From NCBI GenBank assembly GCA_029210465.1, contig JARGDL010000004.1, positions 1-64,000 on the forward strand: a DNA stretch of 64,000 nt, in the 5' to 3' direction. The notes under the pieces are model-generated. The model saw only the letters and a list, made by a program, of their open reading frames with translations. It was not told the DNA's origin and made no database searches. Every line of letters begins with the position of its first letter. The stretch's first letter is position 1. This document shows positions 27,838 through 36,529 of this stretch, one piece after another. The translations under genes were made by a program, and so were the position numbers. This DNA comes from Stygiobacter electus (GTDB lineage: Bacteria; Bacteroidota; Ignavibacteria; Ignavibacteriales; Melioribacteraceae).

Positions 27838-28389
27838 ATGGAAATGAATTCACTTGGTTTAATCGAATTAACAAGTATCGCGGCTGGAATGCAAGCTGCT
27901 GATATAATGTTGAAAACGTCCAATGTTCAATTAGTTGTATCAAGAACAATTTGTAGTGGTAAATACATGGTTTTAATTGGTGGAGACGTTGCAGAAGTTC
28001 AAGCCGCTGTTGACCGTGCGGCTCAACAAATTGAATTTGCTGTAATTGATACATTTGTAATCCCAAATGTTCACAAAGATATTTTTCCTGCTTTATCAGG
28101 GCATTCAAATATTGAAATGCTCGAAGCTCTAGGAATTTTAGAATCATTTTCCGTTGCATCTTTAATTGAAGGTGCTGACGCCGCAGTTAAATCAGCAAAT
28201 GTTAAAATTATTGAAATTCGTTTAGCTATGGCTTTAGGTGGAAAAGCCTTTTGCACTCTTACAGGTGAAGTTGCCGCTGTTACTAGTGCAGTTGAATCTG
28301 GTGCAAAGTTAATTTCTGATAAAGGTTTATTGGTTAATAAAGTTGTTATTCCTCAACCTCGTCAAGAATTATTAAGTGAAATGATTTAA
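27838..28389 (+). CDS. pduT: PduT-like tandem BMC-domain shell protein with Fe-S cysteine
   Basis: The 183-residue protein has two BMC domains (about residues 3-85 and 95-178), each with the LGLIELTSIAAGMQAAD or LGILESFSVASLIEGAD start and a G-rich strand. Cys39 in SRTICSGK matches the PduT cysteine (Cys38 in Salmonella) that holds a [4Fe-4S] cluster at the pore of the trimer. Together with PduS it should carry electrons across a microcompartment shell. No other shell or enzyme gene of such a compartment is in this window. It overlaps the next start by one base. Confidence 0.9.
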   Translation: MEMNSLGLIELTSIAAGMQAADIMLKTSNVQLVVSRTICSGKYMVLIGGDVAEVQAAVDRAAQQIEFAVIDTFVIPNVHKDIFPALSGHSNIEMLEALGILESFSVASLIEGADAAVKSANVKIIEIRLAMALGGKAFCTLTGEVAAVTSAVESGAKLISDKGLLVNKVVIPQPRQELLSEMI

Positions 28390-29171
28390 TGAACTTGGCT
28401 GAAAAATATGGTAAATGGGCTTTAATTACAGGTGCTTCTTCTGGTATTGGAGAAGAATTCGCACGTAAATTTTCTGGACTTGGTTTTAATTTGATTATTG
28501 TTGCCAGAAGATTTGATAGATTACAAAAATTAAAAACTGAACTTGAACAAAAAAATAATGTTGAAGTAATTCCTCTTGAAATTGATTTATCGGAAGAAAA
28601 TTTTATTACTAAATTAATTCCAATTATAAATGAAAAAGAAATTGGAATTTTAGTTAACAATGCTGGTTTTGGTTATCGAAAAGATTTTATTAATTCAGAT
28701 GTTGAAACAGATGCTAAAATGATAAAAGTAAATTGTATTGCTCCAACAGTTTTAACTCATCATGTTTTACCAAAGATGATTGAAAGAAAAAAAGGTGCAT
28801 TAATATTTTTAGGAAGTTTAGTCGCATTTCAACCTACACCAACAACTGCTCTTTATGCCGCAACAAAGGCATTTGATGCTTTTTTAGGTAATGCACTTTG
28901 GTATGAATTAAAAAAATATAATATTGATGTTATTACAATTAATCCAGGTGGAACTGAAACTGAATTTCATCAAGTTGCTAAATCTACAATGGGACCATTT
29001 CCAAGAACTAGCCAACAAGTTGTAGATACAACATTAAAAGCATTGGGCAAAAAACCAAGTGTAGTTGATGGTCTGTTCAATAAAATTTTAGCCTTCTCTT
29101 CACATTTTACTTCCAGAAAATTAACAATCACTTTAGCAGGTAAAATTTCTGAAAGCATTTACAAAGATTAA
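28389..29171 (+). CDS. Short-chain dehydrogenase/reductase
   Basis: The 260-residue protein has the cofactor motif TGASSGIGEEFA, an NNAG motif (LVNNAGFGYRKD), and the catalytic Ser-Tyr-Lys in LGSLVAFQPTP and ALYAATKAFD. The Arg-containing end of strand 2 (VARRFDRL) suggests NADP preference. It is a classical SDR of the DltE/YqjQ-like type. The substrate cannot be assigned. The start shares one base with the stop of pduT, so the genes form one operon. Confidence 0.9.
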   Translation: MNLAEKYGKWALITGASSGIGEEFARKFSGLGFNLIIVARRFDRLQKLKTELEQKNNVEVIPLEIDLSEENFITKLIPIINEKEIGILVNNAGFGYRKDFINSDVETDAKMIKVNCIAPTVLTHHVLPKMIERKKGALIFLGSLVAFQPTPTTALYAATKAFDAFLGNALWYELKKYNIDVITINPGGTETEFHQVAKSTMGPFPRTSQQVVDTTLKALGKKPSVVDGLFNKILAFSSHFTSRKLTITLAGKISESIYKD

Positions 29172-29789
29172 TTTTCAATTTGGATAACTTAAATATAAGT
29201 TTTCAAATTATCTATGCTAATGTAAACGATATTTAGTCAATAGTTCCTTGTACAAAATTTTGCTTACCGTAAAAGTTTAGCTTGTTGCTCAATTCTGCAT
29301 TTAATAAGATTTATTGTTTTAATGGTTGATAGTACTGTCATTTCATAATGTGGAGTGTCCCGATTGGCGAAAAAATTTATAGTGTATCTGGAAGCAGATT
29401 AGAGGTAAGTTTTACAACTTGAATTCTTAAATCAGACATTCTTTTTTCGTTTATCCTTTCTTGCTGCACAATCCCGACGAGTAAGAATGCAGATTTTCTC
29501 TAAGGAATTTTTTTTGCATAACCTGAAATTTTTACTATTTTATAACAAGTTAATTAATTAAATTAATTGCTGAGGGTAAAACGAAAGCAATTTTTAAAAT
29601 ATCATTACTCCTTGTTTTATTTTTTCTGACCGATTACAGTTCTCCCGATAATGAAATATATTTTATTTATATAAATTCTTAAGAAATTTAGAATTTTGTC
29701 GAACTCCATTATTTGATTTTTCGATACATTAAATTATTTATTCCTAACAATATCAGTTTTATTGAAAGATATTTAGGAGATTGTTAATC
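29172..29789. other. 618-base gap with remnant coding sequence
   Basis: No complete gene is present. The frame 29566-29682 encodes KAIFKISLLLVLFFLTDYS and ends IYFIYINS. It looks like the signal-peptide start of a lost secreted protein, but it has no proper start codon or ribosome site. The rest has no clear hairpin or promoter. Base composition rises in G+C from here into the next gene, so this may be the left boundary of an accessory insertion. Confidence 0.4.
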
Positions 29790-32700
29790 ATGAATAATAA
29801 AAACAATCTGCAAACCTTAAGCAAAAAACAAATTTTTGTTTTAATAACAATTCTGAGTGTACTGATTTTAATCTCCGGCTATCTTATTTACAAAAAACAA
29901 GAAGATACTTTTCGCAGCCAAAAGTACGATGAACTCCATGCAATTGCCGATCTTAAACAAAGCCAGATCGAAAGTTGGCTGAAGGAAAGAATAGGCGATG
30001 CAAAAATTATTTCACAGTCCACCTTTTTAATTTCTGGCATAAACAACTTGATGCAAGATTCAATCAATATGAATATAAAACAGGGAATCATCGATCGGTT
30101 TCAACTGGTTCAAAAAGAAATGGGTTACAAAAACATTTTTCTTACTCATACCAATGGCGTTTTCCTATTATCAGTATTTAACAACACTGTTGAAATAAAT
30201 GACTTTTTAAAACGAAAAATAGTTGAAGCCACTACTAAAAATGAAATAGTATTAACTGACTTTTACTTTGACCAAAATAAAAACAAAATTAATTTTGATA
30301 TTATTTCACCAATTATAAAAAACAACAAAGCTATTGCTATTCTTGTTTTACGTATAGACCCGAACAATTTTTTATATCCATTAATACAAACATGGCCAAC
30401 CCCAAGCAGAACCGCCGAAACGGCTATTCTTCGTGTTGAAAATGAGAGCGTTGTTTTTCTCAACGAGCTGCGCCATCGCAAAAACACAGCACTCAAATTA
30501 AAAATTTCTTTAAATAGAACAAATGTACCAGCAGTGCAAGCTGCATTGGGGCGAAGAGGTTTATTTGAAGGAATTGATTACCGCGGCGTTAAGGTTCTTT
30601 CTGATATTAGAATAATTCCTACTACAAACTGGATTATGCTTTCAAAGGTTGACGAGAGTGAAATCTATGCCGATCTCAATTTAACTGCACTTATTATTAC
30701 AGGGTTCACTTTTTTACTAATTATTATCTGCGGTATTGGTTTAGCCTTTATTTATAATTCTCGTCAAAAAACAATTTACAGAGAGCTTTATAGTAAGGAA
30801 AAACTTCTTGAAGAAAGTAAAGAACGTTTTAACCGATTAGTATCAGAAATGAATGATATTGTTTGGACTGCAATTCTTGAAGGCTCCAAAAATATTGATG
30901 TTAATGATTCAATTGAATTTGTTTTAGGGATTTCTAAAGAAAAGTTTAAAGCAAATCCAAAACTCTGGATTGAAATGGTTCATCCCGAAGATAGAGCGAT
31001 AGCAGAAGCAAGCAACAAAGAATTATTTGAAAAAGGGAAAGCACAAGCAGAATACCGAATTGTTCGTCCCGATGGAAAAGTTGTTTGGCTGTTAGACCAT
31101 AAATCTTTGATCTATGACGAGAACGGAAAAGCCATTCAGATGGGTGGAATAGCAAAAGATATAACACAACGTAAATTAGACGAAGAAGAGTTAAAGGAAA
31201 GTAGAGAGTTATTAAGTTTAGCTGGGGAAATAGCAAAAGTTGGCGGTTGGGAACTTGATTTGAAGACTAACCTCGTCCGATGGACATTGGAAACCTATCG
31301 AATTCATGAACTAGATCCAACAATCCAACCTTCTCTCGAAATGGCAATTAATTTTTACACTTTTGAAGCTCGTCCTATTATCAAATCTGTAGTTCAAAAA
31401 GCGATTTCCAAAGGGATACCTTGGGATTTAGAACTTCCACTAATTACTGCTAAAGGTAGAAACATTTGGGTAAGAGCAATGGGAGTACCAATATTTCAAG
31501 ATGGAAAATGCGTTAGGTTATCGGGTGCATTTCAAGATATTACAGAACGGAAACTGAGTGAAAAAATTATTCTCGCTCAGCGAGATTTGGGAATTTTGCT
31601 GAACACAATAACAAATCCTTTGGAATGTTACCGTACATCTTTCAAAACTTTATCTGAACTAAGCGGAATGGATTGCGGAATGATTTATCTTTTCGATAAA
31701 AACGACAACTCGCTTGATTCGGTTTATAGCGAAGGATTATCCGATAAATTTGTTGCAGCTGCTTCTCACTTTGAAGCTGATTCACCGAATGCAAGATTAG
31801 TAAAAATCGGCGAACCAATTTATTTGACGCATAATGAAATTCCTATTGATCTCTCTGAAAATGAAAAAGAAGAAAAATTAAAAACGATTGCAATTATACC
31901 CATGTATTATGAGGATAACGTTTTCGGTTCAATATATCTTGCTTCCAAAAAAGAAATTGAAATTTCCAATTATTTAAGAAATGGAATTGAATCAACAGTT
32001 TCTTTAATTGCCAATGCGATAGTCCGGATTCAATTTGAAGAAGAAATTCATATGCATCGCGATAACCTTGAAAAACTTGTTGAGGAAAGAACAGCACAGC
32101 TTGCAGCAGCCAAAGCCGAAGCCGAACAGGCAAACCGCGCAAAGAGTATTTTCCTTGCAAATATGTCTCACGAAATCCGCACACCGATGAATGCGATTAT
32201 TGGTTTTTCAGATATGTTATATTCCTCCCTTACCGATGAAAAAAATAAAAAAAGAGTTGAAGCTATTCGTTCCAGCGGAAAAACTATGCTATCATTGATA
32301 AACGATATTCTCGATCTATCTAAAGTTGAAGCAGGTAAACTAACTCTTGCACCCGAGCCAGTGAATGTGGTGAAACTTGCCGAAGAAATAGAAGTGGTGT
32401 TCCTTCAAAAAATATCTCAAAAACATTTGGATTTTATGATTGAAACAGAGAGCGATATTCCTTCACTGCTTCTGCTCGATGGTTTAAGATTGCGGCAAGT
32501 ACTGTTTAATCTTATTGGGAATGCAGTTAAGTTCACGGAAAAGGGACATATCATTTTAATTCTCGATAAAAAAGTTCGGGGCGAAAATTTAATTGATTTG
32601 ATAATAAGCGTTGAAGATACCGGAATAGGCATCCCTGAGGATGAACAGAAAATTATTTTTGAACCTTTTACTCAACAGAAAGAACAAAGCGCCAAAAAAT

Positions 32701-33581
32701 ATGGCGGCACAGGGCTGGGACTTGCAATATCAAAACGTTTAATCGAAATGATGGGCGGTGAAATAAAATTAAAAAGTGAAAAGGGAAAAGGAAGTACGTT
32801 CACAATTTTTATTCCTTCCGTGCAAATAGTTGAAGGTGAGCCTGCGGTTACTAAAGAAAAAATGTTTGATCCTTCACAGACAATTTTTGAAAAAGGAAAA
32901 GTGCTGATTGTTGACGATAACAAAACCAACCGCGATCTTTTACTCGATCTGCTTGAAAATTCTGACTTGCAAATTTTTCAGGCGCGAAATGGCAAAGAAG
33001 GAATTGAAATTGCAAACAAAGAGCTGCCCGATGTAATTTTAATGGATTTGCGTATGCCGGTAATGGATGGAATTGAAGCCACAAGAATTTTGAAGTCGCA
33101 GGAATCAACGAAGCATATCCCTATAACTTGTATTTCCGCTTCCTCTAAATTGATGATTAAAGATGATAATGGTCTTAACTTGTTTGATGATTACTTGCTC
33201 AAACCGGTTGATCTTTCTGCCCTTGTGGATTTACTGAAAAAGTATTTGAAGTTCACTTCTTCAGACGGAAAAGTTGAAGAAGAGAAAAGGCAAATTTTAA
33301 TTGAACTCAGTGATGAGCAAAAGAAATCACTGCTGAAATTGAAAAACATTTTGACTTCTGAGTTTAAGCCACGATTTGAAGAAATTCTTAAGTCAAATTT
33401 GATTAACGAGATGGAACAATTTGGTTTGGATTTAGAGAAACTTGGAAATGAATATTCATTTGCATTTTTATCTCAATACGGTGCGGAGGTCGCTTCGCAG
33501 GCAGAAATGTTTGAAATTGAAAAACTCGAAATTTCATTTGCAAAATTCAAAAACATTTTGGAATTACTGGAGGGACTGTGA
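29790..33581 (+). CDS. Membrane hybrid histidine kinase (PAS-PAS-GAF-HisKA-HATPase-REC)
   Basis: The 1263-residue sensor has a membrane helix (about 12-32), an extracytoplasmic sensor domain to about 300, a second membrane helix, two PAS/PAC units (about 345-590), a GAF domain (to about 745), a coiled coil, HisKA with phospho-acceptor His794 (NMSHEIRTPMNAI), HATPase with NLIGNAVKFT and [12 protein letters not shown], and a receiver with phospho-acceptor Asp1086 (ILMDLRMPVMDG). ATG at 29790 follows TAGGAGA by nine bases. The ligand is unknown. It is richer in G+C than neighbouring genes and stands next to the palindrome cluster. Confidence 0.93.
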   Translation: MNNKNNLQTLSKKQIFVLITILSVLILISGYLIYKKQEDTFRSQKYDELHAIADLKQSQIESWLKERIGDAKIISQSTFLISGINNLMQDSINMNIKQGIIDRFQLVQKEMGYKNIFLTHTNGVFLLSVFNNTVEINDFLKRKIVEATTKNEIVLTDFYFDQNKNKINFDIISPIIKNNKAIAILVLRIDPNNFLYPLIQTWPTPSRTAETAILRVENESVVFLNELRHRKNTALKLKISLNRTNVPAVQAALGRRGLFEGIDYRGVKVLSDIRIIPTTNWIMLSKVDESEIYADLNLTALIITGFTFLLIIICGIGLAFIYNSRQKTIYRELYSKEKLLEESKERFNRLVSEMNDIVWTAILEGSKNIDVNDSIEFVLGISKEKFKANPKLWIEMVHPEDRAIAEASNKELFEKGKAQAEYRIVRPDGKVVWLLDHKSLIYDENGKAIQMGGIAKDITQRKLDEEELKESRELLSLAGEIAKVGGWELDLKTNLVRWTLETYRIHELDPTIQPSLEMAINFYTFEARPIIKSVVQKAISKGIPWDLELPLITAKGRNIWVRAMGVPIFQDGKCVRLSGAFQDITERKLSEKIILAQRDLGILLNTITNPLECYRTSFKTLSELSGMDCGMIYLFDKNDNSLDSVYSEGLSDKFVAAASHFEADSPNARLVKIGEPIYLTHNEIPIDLSENEKEEKLKTIAIIPMYYEDNVFGSIYLASKKEIEISNYLRNGIESTVSLIANAIVRIQFEEEIHMHRDNLEKLVEERTAQLAAAKAEAEQANRAKSIFLANMSHEIRTPMNAIIGFSDMLYSSLTDEKNKKRVEAIRSSGKTMLSLINDILDLSKVEAGKLTLAPEPVNVVKLAEEIEVVFLQKISQKHLDFMIETESDIPSLLLLDGLRLRQVLFNLIGNAVKFTEKGHIILILDKKVRGENLIDLIISVEDTGIGIPEDEQKIIFEPFTQQKEQSAKKYGGTGLGLAISKRLIEMMGGEIKLKSEKGKGSTFTIFIPSVQIVEGEPAVTKEKMFDPSQTIFEKGKVLIVDDNKTNRDLLLDLLENSDLQIFQARNGKEGIEIANKELPDVILMDLRMPVMDGIEATRILKSQESTKHIPITCISASSKLMIKDDNGLNLFDDYLLKPVDLSALVDLLKKYLKFTSSDGKVEEEKRQILIELSDEQKKSLLKLKNILTSEFKPRFEEILKSNLINEMEQFGLDLEKLGNEYSFAFLSQYGAEVASQAEMFEIEKLEISFAKFKNILELLEGL

Positions 33582-33590
33582 GTCTAAATA

Positions 33591-33764
33591 TTGCCGTCAG
33601 CTTTAGCTGATGAAAATCTTGCATTGCCATATTGCCGCCGTCAGCTTTAGCTGACGGAATAAAAGAGAAGAGAGAAATTTGGCTTTAGCCACATAAAGAA
33701 AAGCAATGCTGCTAAAGCAGAAAATATTAATTAAACATTGCCGTTCGCTAAAGCGAACGGCAAT
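33591..33764. repeat. 174-bp five-palindrome module, copy A
   Basis: The module contains five palindromes with a shared GCT-TT-AGC or GCT-AA-AGC core: 33597-33610, 33638-33657 (9-base arms), 33680-33691, 33709-33720 and 33737-33764 (13-base arms). All have two-base loops. Copy B at 33860-34033 differs by one base (33596 G against 33865 A). It begins ten bases after the stop of the kinase gene. The structure resembles REP/BIME arrays. Confidence 0.9.
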
Positions 33765-33859
33765 TGATGATTACAGAAGATAAATGAGTAAAAATGTTAT
33801 GTTTTGCATTTTATATTATGAAATTCATAAGAAAGCTAATGCAACAGAAGATATAAAAA

Positions 33860-34033
33860 TTGCCATCAGCTTTAGCTGATGAAAATCTTGCATTGCCATA
33901 TTGCCGCCGTCAGCTTTAGCTGACGGAATAAAAGAGAAGAGAGAAATTTGGCTTTAGCCACATAAAGAAAAGCAATGCTGCTAAAGCAGAAAATATTAAT
34001 TAAACATTGCCGTTCGCTAAAGCGAACGGCAAT
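33860..34033. repeat. 174-bp five-palindrome module, copy B
   Basis: This is a near-perfect direct repeat of copy A at a distance of 269 bases. The one difference completes the first palindrome (CATCAGCT-TT-AGCTGATG). It ends 56 bases before the RAYT gene. Near-identity shows that A and B arose by recent duplication or are held equal by gene conversion. Confidence 0.9.
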
Positions 34034-34089
34034 GGCAATGGGCAATTTGATATGAGAAAAAAAAGAATATTAACAAAAAGGAATTACTA

Positions 34090-34521
34090 ATGAGTTGGAT
34101 TCGAATTTGGATTCACTTAGTATTTGCAACAAAAAACAGAGAACCAGTTCTAATAAAACCTATAAGGACAAAAATCATTTCACACATAATAGAAAATGCT
34201 GAGAAGAAGAATATCTTGATAAGTTCTCTTAATGGTTTTTCAGAGCACTTACACTGCCTCCTTCTTCTGAATCGAGAAGACTCCATAAGTAAAGTATCTC
34301 AATTAATAAAAGGAGAATCCTCTCATTGGATAAATGAACAAAAATTGCTCAAAAGTAAATTCTTTTGGCAGGACGATTATTGGGCTGTGAGTGTTAGTGA
34401 AAGTCATGTTGAAGCTGTTAAAAAGTATATTGACAATCAAGAAAAACATCATGAAGCGAAAGAATTTAATGAAGAAATAGATGAGTTTATGAAGAAATAT
34501 GAATGGCAATATATTAAATAA
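34090..34521 (+). mobile_element. REP-associated tyrosine transposase (RAYT, IS200-like Y1 family)
   Basis: The 143-residue protein is a Y1 transposase fold: an N-terminal WIRIWIHLVFATKNREP strand, the metal-binding H53-x-H55 pair in SEHLHCLLLL, the FFWQDDYWAVSVS stretch, and the catalytic Tyr113 in KKYIDNQEKHH. Such enzymes nick single-stranded DNA at REP hairpins and are usually kept as single domesticated genes. Palindrome modules flank it on both sides, as expected for a RAYT and its REP targets. The start follows AAAAAGGAATTACT. The gene is intact in length, so it could be active. Confidence 0.88.
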
Positions 34522-34527
34522 TAAATG

Positions 34528-34539
34528 CTGCTAAAGCAG
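34528..34539. repeat. Single palindrome CTGCT-AA-AGCAG after the RAYT
   Basis: This 12-base palindrome is identical to the fourth one of modules A and B. It stands alone six bases past the transposase stop and continues as AGAAGATTTTAATTTATAAATA, similar to the sequence after the same palindrome in copy C. It is part of a decayed module. Confidence 0.75.
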
Positions 34540-34597
34540 AAGATTTTAATTTATAAATAGGAATATTCAGATTGCAAAAAGAAAGAAAAAAACATTG

Positions 34598-34778
34598 TTG
34601 CATCAGCTTTAGCTGATGAAAATCTTGCATTGCCATATTGCCATATTGCCGTCAGCTTTAGCTGACGGAATAAAAGAGAAGAGAGAAATTTGGCTTTAGC
34701 CACATCAGAAATGCAATGCCGCTAAAGCAGAAAAATTTAGTTTATAAATAGCCTGCCGTTCGCTGAAGCGAACGGGAA
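34598..34778. repeat. Diverged five-palindrome module, copy C
   Basis: Copy C has the same order of five palindromes as A and B but with point changes and a short extra ATATTGCC unit. The last palindrome (34756-34775) has a GA centre in place of AA. It ends 44 bases before the GTG of the next kinase. It is older or less well conserved than A and B. Confidence 0.85.
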
Positions 34779-34822
34779 TGACAATTTGATATAAAAAAAT
34801 TTGCAAGAAAGGAGGAAAAACT

Positions 34823-36421
34823 GTGTACCAACACAAAGTATTAGTTGTAGATGACAACGCTCAGAATATTCAAGTCCTCGGCAGTGTGCTGAAAGAAGCA
34901 AATTATCAAATCGGTTTTGCAACTAACGGAAAACAAGCCCTTGATATACTCAACCAATCAAATAACTACGATCTTGTTCTGCTCGATATTGACATGCCAA
35001 TTCTTGATGGCTATGAGACTTGCAAGATTATTCGAAGCACTGAAAAGCTGAAAGATATACCGGTCATTTTCTTAACCGCTTTTACTGAAGAAGAAAACAT
35101 TGTTAAAGGATTTGATTACGGTGCACAGGATTATGTTTTCAAGCCCTTCAATCCAAGGGAACTCCTGGCAAGGGTAGATACGCATATTCAATTAAAAAAT
35201 AAAACTGAACAATTGAAGCAAATGAATCAATTACTTGAAAAGAAAGTTGAAGAACGGACTGCAGAACTAAAAACTGCCCTTGAAAAAGCTGAAGCAATGT
35301 ACAGATTGAAATCAAATTTTCTTGCTAATATGAGTCACGAACTTCGAACACCATTAATTGGAATACTCGGTTTTGCTGAATTTCTAAAGCAGGATTTAAA
35401 AGAAATTGAATTGAAAGAAATGGCAGAAAATATTTACTTAAGTGGAATGCGTTTGTCCGAAACTTTAAATCTTATTTTGGATTTATCAAAGATAGAATCC
35501 GAAAAGCATGAATTCAATTTTGAAAAGGTTGATTTAATAAAAGAAACAAAAGAGATTCTTAATCTTTTCAGTAAAACGGCAGAAAAACAAGGACTTTATT
35601 TAAAATCATCATTCAGTCATCCATCAATTCAAATTAATATTGATGAACGTGCTTATCGTACAATACTGAATAATCTTATAAATAACGCACTTAAATTCAC
35701 AGTTGAAGGAGGAATTAATGTTGATATATCTTTACAAGAAACCTTAGTTGAAATCAAAGTTGAAGATACAGGAATAGGTATCCCAGAAGAATATCATAAT
35801 ATAATTTTCGAAGAATTTAGACAGGTGAGTGAAGGACTTGGAAGAAACTTTGAAGGAACGGGTTTAGGATTAAGTATTACAAAAAAGCTTGTTGAAAAAT
35901 TCGGTGGTGAGATTTCTGTTGAAAGTAAACTGAGGAAAGGTTCAACTTTTATTGTTAAATTGCCAATAACAACTGATGACAAAATTTCGAAAAAGAAAGT
36001 TGCAATTCAAATAGATGAGAAGAAACTGAAATTTGAAGATGCCAAAGTAAAACCACTTGCATTAATTGTTGATGATGATCCTTTAGTTTATCCAGTTATG
36101 AAAAGATATTTAGAAGGTTATCTCAAATTGGAGTCAACTACTGATGGTAAATTTGCAATTAATCTATGCAAAAAGAAAAAGTATGATTTGATTTTTATGG
36201 ATATAAATCTAAAACGTGGTTTTGACGGTAAACAATTAACCCGAGAACTTAGAAAATTAAAAGAATATGAAAACATTCCAATCATTGCTACAACAGCTTA
36301 TGCAATGGTAGGTGATAGAGAAGAATTTTTAGCCGCTGGATGTTCACATTATATTTCGAAACCATTTAAGAAAGAAGATTTGTTGGACCTAGTTGTTGGA
36401 ATATTAAACAAAAAAACTTAA
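34823..36421 (+). CDS. Soluble hybrid histidine kinase (REC-HisKA-HATPase-REC)
   Basis: The 532-residue protein has a receiver at residues 3-122 (phospho-acceptor Asp55 in LLDIDMPILDG), a coiled-coil linker, HisKA with His174 (NMSHELRTPLIGIL), HATPase with NLINNALKFT and EGTGLGLSITKKL, and a second receiver with phospho-acceptor Asp464 (FMDINLKRGFDG). There is no membrane segment. The start is GTG at 34823 after AGGAGG. It may take phosphate from the membrane kinase upstream, with the RAYT cluster inserted between them; this is inference. Confidence 0.92.
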   Translation: MYQHKVLVVDDNAQNIQVLGSVLKEANYQIGFATNGKQALDILNQSNNYDLVLLDIDMPILDGYETCKIIRSTEKLKDIPVIFLTAFTEEENIVKGFDYGAQDYVFKPFNPRELLARVDTHIQLKNKTEQLKQMNQLLEKKVEERTAELKTALEKAEAMYRLKSNFLANMSHELRTPLIGILGFAEFLKQDLKEIELKEMAENIYLSGMRLSETLNLILDLSKIESEKHEFNFEKVDLIKETKEILNLFSKTAEKQGLYLKSSFSHPSIQINIDERAYRTILNNLINNALKFTVEGGINVDISLQETLVEIKVEDTGIGIPEEYHNIIFEEFRQVSEGLGRNFEGTGLGLSITKKLVEKFGGEISVESKLRKGSTFIVKLPITTDDKISKKKVAIQIDEKKLKFEDAKVKPLALIVDDDPLVYPVMKRYLEGYLKLESTTDGKFAINLCKKKKYDLIFMDINLKRGFDGKQLTRELRKLKEYENIPIIATTAYAMVGDREEFLAAGCSHYISKPFKKEDLLDLVVGILNKKT

Positions 36422-36529
36422 TAACATTTGGAAATAGTTTATTAAATAAAATTGATTTGAATCTCAAAAATCATTAACAATACTTTATTGAATTTCTTCT
36501 TCAAAAGTTTTATAGAGTAATTAAAACAG

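Noticed and set aside
29351..29422. Possible sorting-domain remnant reading GEKIYSVSGSRLEVSF
   Set aside because: It is too short and lacks a clear match; it may be chance.
33765..33859. Short frame (about 31 codons) between palindrome copies A and B
   Set aside because: It ends inside the first palindrome of copy B, has no clear ribosome site and resembles no protein; it is likely a chance frame.
33591..34778. CRISPR array
   Set aside because: The repeats are different palindromes in a fixed order and there are no unique spacers of constant length or cas genes.
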